Below are positions 1 to 9,711 of a DNA stretch of 64,000 bases, piece after piece. The notes below the pieces were generated by a model that worked only from the letters and a program-made list of their open reading frames with translations, made no database searches and had not been told where the DNA came from. The stretch is from Clostridium simiarum. GTDB taxonomy: Bacteria; Bacillota; Clostridia; Clostridiales; Clostridiaceae. Within the stretch, counting starts at the first letter, position 1. Each line of letters starts with the position of its first letter. Both the position numbers and the translations under genes were made by a program. The DNA is taken from contig NZ_JAHLQL010000002.1 of NCBI RefSeq assembly GCF_018919175.1, positions 62,001 through 126,000 on the forward strand, given 5' to 3'.

Positions 1-92
1 AAATAGGAAAAACTATTGAGCATGAGGATACTCCTCAAATAAGAGGTATGATAAACAAAGTAAGTTATCTTTTAAAAGTTGAAGAAGTTTAA
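1..92 (+). CDS. rpmD: 50S ribosomal protein L30 (uL30), C-terminal fragment
   Basis: Only the last 29 codons lie in the window; the gene is cut by the left edge, not broken. The frame ending at the TAA of 90-92 reads EHEDTPQIRGMINKVSYLL..., the conserved C-terminal end of bacterial L30. It sits 24 bp before rplO, as in the spc ribosomal operon. Identification rests on this conserved tail plus position. Confidence 0.9.
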   Translation, partial: IGKTIEHEDTPQIRGMINKVSYLLKVEEV

Positions 93-116
93 CAGAGCGA
101 GGAGGTGTAAATAACT

Positions 117-557
117 ATGAAACTTCATGAGTTAAAACCAGCAGAAGGAAGCAGAAAAGCTCCTAAGAGAGTAGGTAGAGGTACTGGATCTGGACTTGGA
201 AGAAACGCTGGGAAAGGTGAAAAGGGCCAAAATGCAAGAAGTGGTGGTGGAGTAAGACCTGGATTTGAAGGAGGTCAGATGCCACTATACAGAAGATTGC
301 CTAAGAGAGGATTCACTAACATATTTGCTAAAGAATATGTTGAAATAAATGTTGACAGATTAAATGTATTTGAAAATGGAACAGTTGTAACACCAGAATT
401 GTTGCTTGAAAAGAGAGTAATAAGTAAGATAAAAGATGGAGTTAAGATTTTAGGAAATGGAAGCATAGAAAAGAACTTAACTGTAAAGGCAACAAAATTC
501 TCTAAAACTGCAGCTGAGAAAATAGAAGCGGCTGGGGGAAAAGTTGAGGTGGTATAA
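117..557 (+). CDS. rplO: 50S ribosomal protein L15 (uL15)
   Basis: 146 residues, normal length for L15, a structural protein of the large subunit. The N-terminal half is the typical Gly/Arg/Lys-rich extended tail ([19 protein letters not shown], residues 20-38, then [24 protein letters not shown]), which threads into 23S rRNA. A GAGGAGG-like site at about 99-105 sits at good distance from the ATG. It is followed 2 bp later by secY, the standard spc operon order, so co-transcription is expected. Confidence 0.98.
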   Translation: MKLHELKPAEGSRKAPKRVGRGTGSGLGRNAGKGEKGQNARSGGGVRPGFEGGQMPLYRRLPKRGFTNIFAKEYVEINVDRLNVFENGTVVTPELLLEKRVISKIKDGVKILGNGSIEKNLTVKATKFSKTAAEKIEAAGGKVEVV

Positions 558-559
558 AA

Positions 560-1840
560 ATGCTATCAACCCTACGTAATGCCTGGAAGGTACCAGAATT
601 GCGCAAAAGGCTGCTATATACCATATTTTTAATTGCAATTTTCAGGATGGGAAATCATATTCCTGTTCCTGGAATTGATACAGCGCGGTTAGCAGAATTT
701 GCAGGTCAATCTGGAAATCTAATAAATTTTTATGATTTGATATCAGGAGGCGCATTTAGCTCCTTTAGCGTATTTGCATTAGGGGTTATTCCTTATATTA
801 ATGCCTCCATTATTATGCAATTGTTAACAATTGCAATTCCTCAACTTGAACAATTGTCAAAAGAAGGGGAAGAGGGAAGAAGAAAGATTCAAAATATGAC
901 TAGGTACGCAGCTATACCTATAGGTGTTTTGCAAGCTTACGGAGCCTATTTATTAATCAGAAGCCAAAATGCTATTGTAGATACTTCAATGGTAAATGTG
1001 GTTATGATAGTAGTAACCTTAATAGCAGCGTCTACATTTTTAATGTGGATGGGAGATATGATTACTGTAAAAGGATTAGGAAATGGAGTATCTTTAATTA
1101 TATTTGTAAATATATTATCCAAATTTCCAACTACTATATATCAAATATCAGCTCTTAAAAAAGGTAAGTATGTAGGACCTGTAGAAATTGCTATATTCAT
1201 ATTAGTAATTCTTGCTTTATTGATAGCTGTAATAGGAATGTCTCTTGCAGAAAGAAGAATTCCAGTACAATATGCAGGAAAAGCAATTGGTAATAAAGTG
1301 TTTAAAGGTCAATCTTCACATATTCCAATAAGTATAACTGGTTCAGCAGTAATAGCTATAATATTTGCTATGTCTGTTATGGAATTTCCATATACTATAG
1401 GACAATTTTGGCCAGCATCTTGGTTTAACAAGGTTATAGTAAATGGTGTTTATAGTCCATTTAAAAGAAATTCAATAATGTATGTTGTTTTATATGCTAT
1501 ATTGACAATATTCTTTACATGGTTCTATACTCAAGTTACATTTAAGCCAGAAGAAATGGCAGAGAATATGGGGAAATCAGCTGGTTTTATTCCAGGGGTT
1601 AGACCAGGGAACGCAACTGCAAAATATTTAGAAAGAATTCTAGATAGAATCTCCGTTATAGGAGGAGTTTTTGCTGCAGTAATTGCTATATTCCCAATAA
1701 TACTTGCAACCTATACATCTTTCCAAGGTATATCTTTTGGAGGCACTATGCTACTTATAATGGTAGGTGTATCTTTAGATACCTTAAGACAAATTGAATC
1801 TCAGTTAGTGATGCGTCATTATCAAGGATTTCTTAAATAA
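560..1840 (+). CDS. secY: Preprotein translocase subunit SecY
   Basis: 426 residues with about ten hydrophobic segments, the central channel of the SecYEG translocon in the cytoplasmic membrane. The opening (LRNAWKVPELRKRLLYTIFL...IPVPGID), the plug region and the cytoplasmic loop with ERRIPVQYA (residues 230-238) are hallmarks of SecY. It begins 2 bp after rplO and ends 21 bp before the preferred adk start, in the conserved spc arrangement. Nothing is missing or truncated. Confidence 0.98.
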   Translation: MLSTLRNAWKVPELRKRLLYTIFLIAIFRMGNHIPVPGIDTARLAEFAGQSGNLINFYDLISGGAFSSFSVFALGVIPYINASIIMQLLTIAIPQLEQLSKEGEEGRRKIQNMTRYAAIPIGVLQAYGAYLLIRSQNAIVDTSMVNVVMIVVTLIAASTFLMWMGDMITVKGLGNGVSLIIFVNILSKFPTTIYQISALKKGKYVGPVEIAIFILVILALLIAVIGMSLAERRIPVQYAGKAIGNKVFKGQSSHIPISITGSAVIAIIFAMSVMEFPYTIGQFWPASWFNKVIVNGVYSPFKRNSIMYVVLYAILTIFFTWFYTQVTFKPEEMAENMGKSAGFIPGVRPGNATAKYLERILDRISVIGGVFAAVIAIFPIILATYTSFQGISFGGTMLLIMVGVSLDTLRQIESQLVMRHYQGFLK

Positions 1841-1861
1841 GGATTAATGGAGATGATGCCG

Positions 1862-2524
1862 GTGAGAATAGTATTACTAGGTCCTCCTGGTGCTGGTAAG
1901 GGTACCCAAGCAAAATCAATTAGCAATAGGTATTCCATACCACATATATCTACAGGGGATATATTTAGAAAAAATATTTCTGAGCAAACGCCTTTAGGCA
2001 TTGAAGCTAAAAAACATATTGATAAAGGTCATCTTGTGCCAGATGATTTAACCATTGATATAGTAAAAGATAGATTGTCACAAAGAGATTGTGACAAAGG
2101 ATTTTTATTAGATGGTTTCCCTAGAACGGTTAGGCAGGCAGAGGCTTTAGAAGAATTTTTATCTTCTAAAGGGAAAAAACTTAATACAGCTCTTTTAATA
2201 GATGTTCCAAGGGATTTCATATTAGAGAGAATGACAGGTAGAAGGGTTTGCCCAGCTTGTGGTGCGAGTTATCATATAAAATTCAATCCGCCAGCTATTG
2301 AAGGAAGATGTGATTTATGTGGTACCGATATAATTCAGAGAAAAGATGATAAAGAATCAACAGTTAAGGAAAGATTAGATGTTTATGATAGTCAGACACA
2401 ACCTTTAATAGACTATTATAAAAGTAAAGATCTCTTATCTGTTGTGTATGGTACTAAGGCGATCAATGAAGTTTTCGAAAGCATCTGTAATATTCTAGGG
2501 AGCGATAGAAATGGTAATAATTAA
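1862..2524 (+). CDS. adk: Adenylate kinase, zinc-lid type
   Basis: Phosphotransferase converting ATP + AMP to 2 ADP in the cytosol. I chose the GTG at 1862 (220 residues, [16 protein letters not shown]). GGAG at 1849-1852 lies 9 nt upstream, and family members start exactly there; ATG at 1847 or 1856 would add residues and overlap or crowd the binding site. The P-loop is GPPGAGKGT. The LID carries two CxxC pairs (CPAC, CDLC), the zinc-binding form typical of Gram-positives. The 3' end overlaps map by 14 bp. Confidence 0.96.
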   Translation: MRIVLLGPPGAGKGTQAKSISNRYSIPHISTGDIFRKNISEQTPLGIEAKKHIDKGHLVPDDLTIDIVKDRLSQRDCDKGFLLDGFPRTVRQAEALEEFLSSKGKKLNTALLIDVPRDFILERMTGRRVCPACGASYHIKFNPPAIEGRCDLCGTDIIQRKDDKESTVKERLDVYDSQTQPLIDYYKSKDLLSVVYGTKAINEVFESICNILGSDRNGNN

Positions 2525-3260
2525 AAATAGCCAACAAATTGAATATATGAGGCAAGCAGGAAAAGTGGTAGGAGAGACTCTTCTAAAACTAGAAGAGGTA
2601 ATCAAACCTGGAATCACAACTGCTGAAATAGATAGAATTGCAGAAGAATTTATAACTAAGCAAGGAGCTAAACCTTCTTTTAAAGGATATGGCGGATTCC
2701 CTGCTTCCATATGTGCCTCTGTTAATGAAGAAGTAGTTCATGGTATACCTGGAAACAGAGTTTTAAATGAAGGTGATATAATAAGCGTTGATTGTGGCGC
2801 TGTATTAAATGGCTATCAAGGAGACGCTGCAAGAACTATTCCAGTTGGAAAAGTTTCAGAGGAAGCCATGAAACTTATAGAGGTTACAAAAGAAAGCTTT
2901 TTTAAAGGTGTTGAGAAAGCTATAGTAGGTAATAAACTTACAGATATATCTCATGCAGTTCAACAATATGCTGAGTCCGCAGGATTTTCTATAGTAAGAG
3001 ATTATGTGGGTCATGGAATAGGAAGAGATATGCATGAAGATCCTGAGGTTCCTAATTTCGGAAGACCGGGAAGAGGTCCAAAGTTAGTTAGCGGAATGGT
3101 TTTAGCTATTGAGCCTATGATAAACATAGGGGATTTTAAAGTAGTTACAAAACCAGATGGATGGACTGTAGTTACTGTAGATGGTAGTTTATCTGCACAT
3201 TATGAAAATACAGTAGCTATATTAACAGATGGTCCTGAAATACTTACACTGATAAAATAA
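2511..3260 (+). CDS. map: Methionine aminopeptidase, type I
   Basis: Removes the initiator methionine from nascent proteins. 249 residues, normal for bacterial MetAP. All metal ligands of the pita-bread fold are visible: D94, D105, H168, E201 and E232, with the substrate-contacting H77. The start overlaps the end of adk by 14 bp, implying translational coupling, and the pairing with adk inside the spc operon is standard for Firmicutes. Confidence 0.97.
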   Translation: MVIIKNSQQIEYMRQAGKVVGETLLKLEEVIKPGITTAEIDRIAEEFITKQGAKPSFKGYGGFPASICASVNEEVVHGIPGNRVLNEGDIISVDCGAVLNGYQGDAARTIPVGKVSEEAMKLIEVTKESFFKGVEKAIVGNKLTDISHAVQQYAESAGFSIVRDYVGHGIGRDMHEDPEVPNFGRPGRGPKLVSGMVLAIEPMINIGDFKVVTKPDGWTVVTVDGSLSAHYENTVAILTDGPEILTLIK

Positions 3261-3347
3261 GGTTACTGCTGCTTAGTTATAAATTCACATTGAGTGATTT
3301 TATTTCAATGTAAGTTTATTACTAAGGTAATCATAGAGGTGAATATT

Positions 3348-3629
3348 TTGCAAGACAATGACTTAATTGGTAAAATTGCATATTCTAAAGCTGGCAGAGA
3401 TAAGGATAAATGGTATATAATTATTGACAGAATAGATGATAATTATGTATTAGTTGCTGACGGAAAGAAGAAAACTATAAGTAAACCTAAAAGAAAAAGG
3501 CTTAAACATCTTAATTTAACTTGTGAGGTTGCAGAAGAGATTAAAAATAGTTTATTAAGTGATGAGCGAGATGTAGATATTAAGATAAAAAGCTTTTTAA
3601 TGTTAAAAGGCATTGTTAAGGAGGTTTGA
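3348..3629 (+). CDS. KOW-domain RNA-binding protein (L14e/L6e/L27e-like)
   Basis: About 93 residues from a TTG at 3348 preceded by GAGGTG at 3336-3341; a longer ATG-started frame from 3294 lacks a ribosome binding site and reads through non-conserved sequence. The protein opens with a KOW-like segment ([20 protein letters not shown]), followed by a Lys/Arg-rich stretch ([17 protein letters not shown]). Homologues sit between map and infA in many Firmicutes and are annotated as L14e-like RNA-binding proteins; the role is not established. It overlaps the ribosome binding site of infA. Confidence 0.85.
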   Translation: MQDNDLIGKIAYSKAGRDKDKWYIIIDRIDDNYVLVADGKKKTISKPKRKRLKHLNLTCEVAEEIKNSLLSDERDVDIKIKSFLMLKGIVKEV

Positions 3630-3636
3630 TTACCTT

Positions 3637-3855
3637 ATGTCAAAAGATGATATAATAGAAATGCAAGGTATAGTAATTGATGCTTTACCAAATGCAATGT
3701 TTCAGGTAGAATTAGAAAGTGGGCATGTGATACTTGCTCATATATCTGGAAAGTTAAGAATGAATTTTATAAGAATTTTGCCAGGCGATAAAGTTACAGT
3801 AGAACTTTCACCTTACGATTTAACACGTGGGAGAATTACCTGGAGAGCAAAGTAA
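3637..3855 (+). CDS. infA: Translation initiation factor IF-1
   Basis: 72 residues from the ATG at 3637, exactly the family length, with AAGGAGG at 3618-3624; an upstream in-frame extension from 3613 is not conserved. The S1/OB fold is evident from [13 protein letters not shown], the [14 protein letters not shown] strand pair, and the [14 protein letters not shown] end. IF-1 binds the A site of the 30S subunit during initiation. It is followed 15 bp later by rpmJ, the usual order. Confidence 0.97.
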   Translation: MSKDDIIEMQGIVIDALPNAMFQVELESGHVILAHISGKLRMNFIRILPGDKVTVELSPYDLTRGRITWRAK

Positions 3856-3858
3856 TAA

Positions 3859-3984
<126 letters not shown>

Positions 3985-4040
3985 TTTGATAAACACAAAT
4001 TGATTTAAACTTAAACAAAGATGTATTTGCTATTAAGTTT

Positions 4041-4085
4041 TAGGTACGGCTGACAATAGAGTAGCCGCTACACTCTATTGACCTA
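4041..4085 (+). promoter_or_regulatory. Structured leader upstream of rpsM (candidate S4 autoregulatory site)
   Basis: In the 194-bp gap between rpmJ and rpsM a 9-bp perfect stem (4054-4062 with 4072-4080) is enclosed by a second stem (TAGGT 4041-4045 with ACCTA 4081-4085). The bulge CGGCT at 4047-4051 is complementary to AGCCG at 4063-4067 in the hairpin loop, so a pseudoknot is possible. There is no U-tract, so it is not a simple terminator. In E. coli the rpsM leader is a pseudoknot bound by S4; here rpsD is in the same operon, so an analogous role is inferred, not shown. Confidence 0.5.
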
Positions 4086-4178
4086 GAATTTTAAATATAT
4101 AAATTAGAATTAAAAAATTAGAAGAGAATTTATATTCTATAGAAAAGTTACTTCAAATACCAGGAGGTGTAAATTTTA

Positions 4179-4547
4179 ATGGCAAGAATAGCAGGTGTTG
4201 ACCTACCAAAAGAAAAAAGAGTAGAAATAGGTCTAACTTATATATATGGTATAGGAAATTCAAGCGCTAGAAAGATATTAAAAGAAACTGGCGTTAATGC
4301 TGATACTAGAGTAAGAGATCTTACTGAAGATGAAGTTAATATTATAAGAGATTACATTAATAAGAACTTCAAGGTTGAGGGAGATTTAAGAAGAGAAGTT
4401 GCTCTTAATATAAAGAGATTAGTAGAAATCGGATGCTATAGAGGAATTAGACATAGAAGAGGTCTTCCAGTAAGAGGTCAAAAGACTAAAACAAACGCTA
4501 GAACAAGAAAAGGCCCAAAAAGAACTATAGCTAATAAGAAGAAATAG
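4179..4547 (+). CDS. rpsM: 30S ribosomal protein S13 (uS13)
   Basis: 122 residues, normal length. The start [20 protein letters not shown] and the C-terminal [18 protein letters not shown] segment, which contacts the subunit bridge and P-site tRNA, are textbook S13. AGGAGGTG at 4161-4168 precedes the ATG. First gene of the alpha operon proper (rpsM-rpsK-rpsD-rpoA-rplQ), downstream of a structured leader. Confidence 0.98.
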   Translation: MARIAGVDLPKEKRVEIGLTYIYGIGNSSARKILKETGVNADTRVRDLTEDEVNIIRDYINKNFKVEGDLRREVALNIKRLVEIGCYRGIRHRRGLPVRGQKTKTNARTRKGPKRTIANKKK

Positions 4548-4562
4548 TGAGGAGGTAGAGTA

Positions 4563-4958
4563 ATGGCAGCTCAGAAGGTTAAGAAAACCAGAAGAAGAAA
4601 AGAAAGAAAGAATATTGAGCATGGTGCAGCACACATAAAGTCAACTTTTAACAACTCAATAGTTACTTTAACTGATACAGCTGGAAATGCTTTATCATGG
4701 TCAAGTGCTGGTGCTTTAGGATTTAGAGGATCAAAAAAGAGTACACCATTCGCAGCACAAATGGCAGCAGAAACTGCAGCAAAGACTGCAATGGAGCATG
4801 GATTAAAGAGTATAGAAGTTTTCGTTAAGGGACCAGGATCAGGAAGAGAAGCAGCTATAAGATCATTACAAGCTGCTGGTCTTGAAGTTACTTTAATTAA
4901 AGATGTTACTCCAATACCACATAATGGATGTAGACCACCAAAAAGAAGAAGAGTTTAG
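4563..4958 (+). CDS. rpsK: 30S ribosomal protein S11 (uS11)
   Basis: 131 residues. The core [20 protein letters not shown] and the C-terminal [18 protein letters not shown] are diagnostic of S11, which lines the mRNA exit channel on the 30S platform. GGAGGT at 4551-4556 precedes the start. It sits 15 bp after rpsM and 24 bp before rpsD. Confidence 0.98.
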   Translation: MAAQKVKKTRRRKERKNIEHGAAHIKSTFNNSIVTLTDTAGNALSWSSAGALGFRGSKKSTPFAAQMAAETAAKTAMEHGLKSIEVFVKGPGSGREAAIRSLQAAGLEVTLIKDVTPIPHNGCRPPKRRRV

Positions 4959-4982
4959 TATAAGTAACAGGAGGTGTAATTA

Positions 4983-5603
4983 ATGGCAAGATATACTGAA
5001 GCTACCTGCAGATTATGTAGAAGAGAAGGTATGAAACTATTCCTTAAAGGGGATAGATGCTATACAGATAAATGTGCATTCACAAGAAGAGCTTACGCTC
5101 CAGGACAGCACGGACAAAGCAGAAAAAAATTATCAAACTACGGATTACAATTAAGAGAAAAGCAAAAAGCAAAGAGAATATACGGAGTATTAGAGAAACA
5201 ATTTAGAACATATTACGAAAAAGCAGATAAACAAAGAGGAATAACAGGTGAAAACTTATTAAGACTTCTTGAGATGAGATTAGATAATGTAGCATTTAGA
5301 TTAGGATATGGAGCTTCAAGAACAGAAGCTAGACAATTAGTTACTCATGGACATTTCCTAGTTAACGGAAGCAAAGTAGATATTCCATCTTACAAAGTTT
5401 CTGTAGATGATGTTATAACTGTTTGCGATAGTAGCAAAGCTACTGAGAAGTTCAAAGTATTTGCTGAAAATCCAAAGACTTTACCAAAATGGTTAAGTGC
5501 AAGTCCAGAGAACTTTGAAGGAAAAATTGTTGCTGAGCCAGCAAGAGAAGATATAGACGTTCCTGTAAATGAAACTCTAATCGTTGAGTTATACAGTAAA
5601 TAA
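4983..5603 (+). CDS. rpsD: 30S ribosomal protein S4 (uS4), zinc-binding C+ form
   Basis: 206 residues. It is a primary 16S rRNA binder needed for 30S assembly and, in several bacteria, an autogenous translational repressor. The N-terminus keeps four cysteines (C9, C12, C26, C31), the zinc-dependent paralogue type. The S4 RNA-binding domain is visible at [20 protein letters not shown] and the following [10 protein letters not shown]. Unlike B. subtilis, where rpsD is monocistronic, it lies inside the alpha operon as in E. coli, which bears on the leader at 4041-4085. Confidence 0.98.
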   Translation: MARYTEATCRLCRREGMKLFLKGDRCYTDKCAFTRRAYAPGQHGQSRKKLSNYGLQLREKQKAKRIYGVLEKQFRTYYEKADKQRGITGENLLRLLEMRLDNVAFRLGYGASRTEARQLVTHGHFLVNGSKVDIPSYKVSVDDVITVCDSSKATEKFKVFAENPKTLPKWLSASPENFEGKIVAEPAREDIDVPVNETLIVELYSK

Positions 5604-5614
5604 TAGTCTAAGTG

Positions 5615-5648
5615 TTTGCTAAAAGTAGAAAAATTCTACTTTGGCAAA
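5615..5648 (+). promoter_or_regulatory. Hairpin in the rpsD-rpoA gap
   Basis: TTTGCTAAAAGTAGAA at 5615-5630 pairs with TTCTACTTTGGCAAA at 5634-5648 with one bulge. No U-tract follows, so it is more likely an RNA processing or attenuation element than a terminator. The distal arm TGGCAA (5642-5647) could instead pair with TTGCCA at 5679-5684, close to the rpoA ribosome binding site, so alternative folds exist. Confidence 0.4.
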
Positions 5649-5708
5649 TATAGAATCAGTTGCCCTCATAGATAAGGTTGCCATTTAAAAAACAGGGAGG
5701 GTTTGCAA

Positions 5709-6656
5709 ATGTTAGAAATCGAAAAGCCAAAAATTGAGTGTGTAGAAGTTAGCGAAGATGGGAATTATGGTAAGTTCGTTGTAGAACCTCTAGAAAGAGG
5801 ATACGGTATAACTCTTGGAAATTCCTTAAGAAGAATTCTATTATCTTCATTACCTGGTGTTGCAGCTAGATATGTGAAGATAGATGGTGTACTTCATGAG
5901 TTCTCCACAGTTCCAGGCGTAAAAGAGGATGTTACAGAATTAATATTGAATATTAAATCTCTTGCCCTTAGAATGACAGGTGAAGGTCCTAAAACTATAT
6001 ATATAGATGCAAAAGGACCTTGCGAAGTTAAAGCTGGAGATATAAAAACTGATGGTGATATAGAGGTTGTTAATAAAGATCTACATATAGCAACCCTTGA
6101 TGATCATGCCAGACTATATATGGAGATAATAGTTGGAAGAGGAAGAGGATATGTTACACAAAACAAAAATAAAACAGAAGAGCTTCCTATATCAGCTATA
6201 CCAATAGACTCCATTTATACTCCGGTTAAAAGAGTTAATTTTACCGTAGATAATACAAGGGTTGGTCAAATCACAGATTATGATAAATTAACTCTTGAGG
6301 TTTGGACAAATGGAACTATAAAAATAGAAGAGGCAATAAGCTTATCAGCTAAAATTCTAATAGAACACTTCAAGTTGTTCATGACTCTTACTGATCATGC
6401 AAATGATGTAGAGATTATGATAGAAAAAGAAGAAGATAAAAAAGAAAAAGTCCTAGAAATGACAATCGAAGAGCTTGATTTATCAGTTAGAAGTTATAAC
6501 TGTTTAAAAAGAGCAGGGATAAACACAGTTCAAGAACTTGCCCAAAGATCCATGGAAGACATGATGAAGGTAAGAAATCTAGGAAAGAAATCCCTTGAAG
6601 AAGTAGAAAGAAAGCTTAAAGATTTAGGTTTAGGATTAAGACTAAACGACGAGTAA
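5709..6656 (+). CDS. rpoA: RNA polymerase subunit alpha
   Basis: 315 residues from the ATG at 5709 ([14 protein letters not shown]), preceded by GGGAGGG at 5695-5701; a TTG at 5703 would add two unconserved residues. The N-terminal assembly domain shows [14 protein letters not shown], and the C-terminal domain (about 250-310) shows the helix-hairpin-helix [20 protein letters not shown] that contacts UP elements and activators. Placed between rpsD and rplQ as expected. Confidence 0.98.
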   Translation: MLEIEKPKIECVEVSEDGNYGKFVVEPLERGYGITLGNSLRRILLSSLPGVAARYVKIDGVLHEFSTVPGVKEDVTELILNIKSLALRMTGEGPKTIYIDAKGPCEVKAGDIKTDGDIEVVNKDLHIATLDDHARLYMEIIVGRGRGYVTQNKNKTEELPISAIPIDSIYTPVKRVNFTVDNTRVGQITDYDKLTLEVWTNGTIKIEEAISLSAKILIEHFKLFMTLTDHANDVEIMIEKEEDKKEKVLEMTIEELDLSVRSYNCLKRAGINTVQELAQRSMEDMMKVRNLGKKSLEEVERKLKDLGLGLRLNDE

Positions 6657-6668
6657 GGAGGTAAAGCT

Positions 6669-7010
6669 ATGGCAGGATACCGTAAATTAGGTCGTCCAAC
6701 CGACCAAAGAAAAGCAATGCTAAGAAATCTTGTTACTAGCTTCTTAAAGCACGGGAAGATAGAAACTACAGAAACAAGAGCTAAAGAAACAAGAAGTTTA
6801 GCTGAAAAAATGATCACTCTTGCAAAAAGAGGTGATCTTCATGCAAGAAGACAAGTACTTGCTTTCGTGACTGAAGAAGAAGTAGTAAAAAATTTATTTG
6901 AAAATATAGCTCCTAAATACGCTGAGAGAAACGGTGGATATACTAGAATGTATAAAGTAGGTCCAAGAAGAGGAGACGGAGCAGAAGTAGTTATACTAGA
7001 ATTAGTATAA
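6669..7010 (+). CDS. rplQ: 50S ribosomal protein L17 (bL17)
   Basis: 113 residues, the short bacterial form. It starts [20 protein letters not shown], and the [20 protein letters not shown] segment is conserved. AAGGAGG at 6655-6661 overlaps the rpoA stop region, consistent with translational coupling. Last gene of the alpha operon; a strong terminator follows. Confidence 0.98.
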   Translation: MAGYRKLGRPTDQRKAMLRNLVTSFLKHGKIETTETRAKETRSLAEKMITLAKRGDLHARRQVLAFVTEEEVVKNLFENIAPKYAERNGGYTRMYKVGPRRGDGAEVVILELV

Positions 7011-7017
7011 TAATTTA

Positions 7018-7051
7018 GGGGATTAAGTGGCATTAGCTTAGTCCCCGTTTT
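7018..7051 (+). terminator. Intrinsic terminator after rplQ
   Basis: An 11-bp stem (7018-7028 with 7036-7046, two or three G-U pairs in the RNA) with loop GGCATTA is followed by GTTTT. It closes the long ribosomal operon. Confidence 0.85.
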
Positions 7052-7098
7052 AATATATCTATTTATTTTTATTTTTAGATATGCTATTTTATTAATAT

Positions 7099-7145
7099 GT
7101 AAGTAGTGGAAAACAGATCCATGAAATCTGTTTTCCACTACTTAC
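7099..7145 (+). repeat. Perfect 20-bp inverted repeat before ecfA1
   Basis: Arms 7099-7118 and 7126-7145 are perfectly complementary over 20 bp around a 7-nt loop (CCATGAA). It lies 33 bp before the ecfA1 start and about 50 bp after the rplQ terminator. RNA from it would form a very stable hairpin just upstream of the ecfA1 ribosome binding site. There is no immediate U-run. It could be a second terminator-like or processing hairpin, an operator, or the remnant of a small palindromic element; the sequence does not decide. Confidence 0.75.
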
Positions 7146-7177
7146 AAAGCTATTTTTATTATTTGGAGGACTATGTA

Positions 7178-8023
7178 ATGAAGGATAATATGATTGAATG
7201 TCAAAACCTTACTTACAAATATATTAATGGAGAAGATAACTCTGAAAGGTATGCTATTAATGGTGTGAATCTTGAAGTTAATAGAGGAGAGTTTTTAGTA
7301 ATTTTAGGTCATAATGGATCTGGAAAGTCCACTATGGCTAAGCATCTTAATGCTCTATTAATACCAACGAAAGGCAAAGTTTATGTAGAAGGGTTGGATT
7401 CATCTGATATAAATAATACTTGGGATATAAGAACTAAGGCGGGTATGGTATTCCAAAATCCTGACAATCAAATAGTTGCAACTATAGTAGAAGAGGACGT
7501 AGCTTTTGGACCCGAAAATCTTGGAGTCGAGTCTTCAGAAATAAGAAAAAGAGTGGATGAGAGCTTAGAAAGAGTAGGAATGTATGAATACAGAAAACAT
7601 GCACCTCACCTTCTTTCGGGAGGACAAAAGCAAAGGGTTGCTATAGCGGGGATATTAGCTATGAGACCAAAATGTATAATATTTGACGAACCTACAGCTA
7701 TGTTAGATCCATCAGGAAGAAAAGAAGTTATAAATACTATAAAACAACTTAATAAAGAGTATGGTATAACTATAATACTTATTACTCATTACATGGAAGA
7801 AGCTGTAGAAGCTGATAGGATAGTTGTTATGGATGATGGGAAGGTTATGCTTGAAGGAAAACCTAAAGAGGTCTTCAGTAATGTACCACTTATGAAAAAA
7901 ATAGGGTTGGATGTACCACAAGTTACAGAATTAGCTTATGAATTAAATAAAAGTGGAATTAATATCAGTACGGAAATATTAACTATAGATGAGATGGTGA
8001 ATGAATTATGTCAATTAAAATAG
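7178..8023 (+). CDS. ecfA1: ECF transporter ATPase A1 (CbiO/EcfA family)
   Basis: 281 residues from the ATG at 7178 with GGAGG at 7165-7169; the frame is open upstream through the palindrome, but that part is not protein-like. It has Walker [11 protein letters not shown]-loop MVFQNPDNQ, signature [13 protein letters not shown] and Walker [14 protein letters not shown]. It energises group II energy-coupling factor transporters that take up vitamins and metals through separate substrate-binding S proteins. It overlaps ecfA2 by 16 bp. No S-component gene is adjacent, as expected for the shared module. Confidence 0.95.
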   Translation: MKDNMIECQNLTYKYINGEDNSERYAINGVNLEVNRGEFLVILGHNGSGKSTMAKHLNALLIPTKGKVYVEGLDSSDINNTWDIRTKAGMVFQNPDNQIVATIVEEDVAFGPENLGVESSEIRKRVDESLERVGMYEYRKHAPHLLSGGQKQRVAIAGILAMRPKCIIFDEPTAMLDPSGRKEVINTIKQLNKEYGITIILITHYMEEAVEADRIVVMDDGKVMLEGKPKEVFSNVPLMKKIGLDVPQVTELAYELNKSGINISTEILTIDEMVNELCQLK

Positions 8024-8877
8024 AAAATTTAACTCATATTTATATGAAAAATAGTCCTTTTGAAAAAAAGGCTTTAGATGATGTAAGTTTAGAGCTAAAT
8101 GATGGTGAATTTATCGCTCTTATAGGCCATACAGGCTCTGGAAAGTCCACTTTAATCCAACATTTAAATGGGTTATTGAAACCTAATAGTGGTAAAATAA
8201 TAATTGATGAAAAAGATATACTTAAAAAGGGTGTTAAACTTAGTGAAGTAAGAAAAAAAGTAGGGTTAGTATTCCAATATCCAGAATATCAACTATTTGA
8301 AGAAACTATAGAGAAAGATATTGCATTTGGTCCTAAAAATTTAGGCTTAGATGATGATGAAATATTAAAAAGAGTAAAAAGAGCTATGAAAATGGTTGGT
8401 TTGGATTATGAAGAATATAGGAATAAATCTCCTTTTGATTTAAGTGGTGGTCAAAAGAGAAGGGTCGCTATTGCAGGGGTAGTAGCTATGGAACCTAAAA
8501 TTTTAATTTTAGATGAGCCTACTGCAGGACTAGATCCTAAGGGGAGAGACGAGATCTTAGGTCAAATTAAGGAATTACATAAAGATTATAATATGACTAT
8601 AATACTAGTATCACATAGTATGGAAGATGTGGCTAAGGTAGCAGATAGAGTCATAGTTATGAGCAAAGGAAAATGTATATTAGATGGACAGCCAAAAGAA
8701 GTTTTTAAAGAAATTGATACATTAGAAAATGTGGGATTGGCTGCACCTCAAGTAACTTATTTAGTTAAGGAATTAAGAAATAAAGGTATGGATATTCCAG
8801 AAGAGATATTTACAGTAAACCAAGCTAAAGAAGCTATTTTAAAAATAATAGCCTCTAGCAAGAATGTAGGATTATAG
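8008..8877 (+). CDS. ecfA2: ECF transporter ATPase A2
   Basis: 289 residues. Walker [26 protein letters not shown]-loop, [13 protein letters not shown] signature and [12 protein letters not shown]alker B identify the second ATPase of the asymmetric EcfA-EcfA' pair. Its start lies inside the end of ecfA1, implying coupled translation and stoichiometric synthesis. ecfT follows 20 bp downstream. Confidence 0.95.
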   Translation: MSIKIENLTHIYMKNSPFEKKALDDVSLELNDGEFIALIGHTGSGKSTLIQHLNGLLKPNSGKIIIDEKDILKKGVKLSEVRKKVGLVFQYPEYQLFEETIEKDIAFGPKNLGLDDDEILKRVKRAMKMVGLDYEEYRNKSPFDLSGGQKRRVAIAGVVAMEPKILILDEPTAGLDPKGRDEILGQIKELHKDYNMTIILVSHSMEDVAKVADRVIVMSKGKCILDGQPKEVFKEIDTLENVGLAAPQVTYLVKELRNKGMDIPEEIFTVNQAKEAILKIIASSKNVGL

Positions 8878-8897
8878 GGGGAAGGCGGAAAGGACTT

Positions 8898-9698
8898 ATG
8901 ATAAAAGATATTACAATAGGACAATATGTACCAGGGGAATCTTTTGTTCATAAATTAGACCCCAGGACTAAAATTTTAATATCCATATTATTTATAATTC
9001 AATTATTCTTAATTAAAAGTTTTTCAGGTTATATATTTGTTTTAACTTTTATAGTTGGTACTGTATGCATAGCAAAGCTTTCACCAAGATATTTGTACAA
9101 AGGGTTAAAACCAGTTTTTGTTCTTATAATTATAACTGCGGCATTGAATCTATTTATGATAGATGGTAATGAGCTCTTATTTCAATGGAAATTTATAAAA
9201 ATATATAAAGAGGGTTTAAGTACTGCGGCATTTATGGTTTTAAGATTAATATTTTTGATACTAGGAACTTCATTATTAACTTTAACTACTTCTCCTATTG
9301 AGCTTACTGACGGTATTGAAAGACTATTAAGTCCTTTTAGGAAGATAGGGCTTCCAGCTCATGAACTGGCTATGATGATGACTATAGCATTAAGATTTAT
9401 ACCAACTCTAATGGACGAAACAGATAAAATAATGAAGGCTCAAATGGCAAGAGGAGCAGACTTTGAAAGTGGAAATATAGTTCAAAAGGCTAAAAGTCTT
9501 ATACCACTTTTAGTTCCTTTATTTATAAGTTCTTTTAGAAGAGCAGATGAACTTGCTATGGCAATGGAATCAAGATGTTATAAAGGTGGAGAAGGAAGAA
9601 CTAGGATGAAGCAACTCAAAATGGAGACCATTGATTTTGCTGCATTTTTAATCTATTTTTCCTTAGCAGCACTATCTATAATGATATATTATATATAA
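8898..9698 (+). CDS. ecfT: ECF transporter transmembrane protein EcfT
   Basis: 266 residues with several membrane segments. It carries the coupling motif MARG in MKAQMARGADF (one of the Ala-Arg-Gly signatures that touch the ATPases) and a second AMESRCYKGGEGRTR helix. It completes the ecfA1-ecfA2-ecfT module, normally found just after the ribosomal operon and before truA in Firmicutes. The start is preceded by a weak GGCGGAAAGG element. Confidence 0.94.
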   Translation: MIKDITIGQYVPGESFVHKLDPRTKILISILFIIQLFLIKSFSGYIFVLTFIVGTVCIAKLSPRYLYKGLKPVFVLIIITAALNLFMIDGNELLFQWKFIKIYKEGLSTAAFMVLRLIFLILGTSLLTLTTSPIELTDGIERLLSPFRKIGLPAHELAMMMTIALRFIPTLMDETDKIMKAQMARGADFESGNIVQKAKSLIPLLVPLFISSFRRADELAMAMESRCYKGGEGRTRMKQLKMETIDFAAFLIYFSLAALSIMIYYI

Positions 9699-9711
9699 AT
9701 GGAATGATGGA

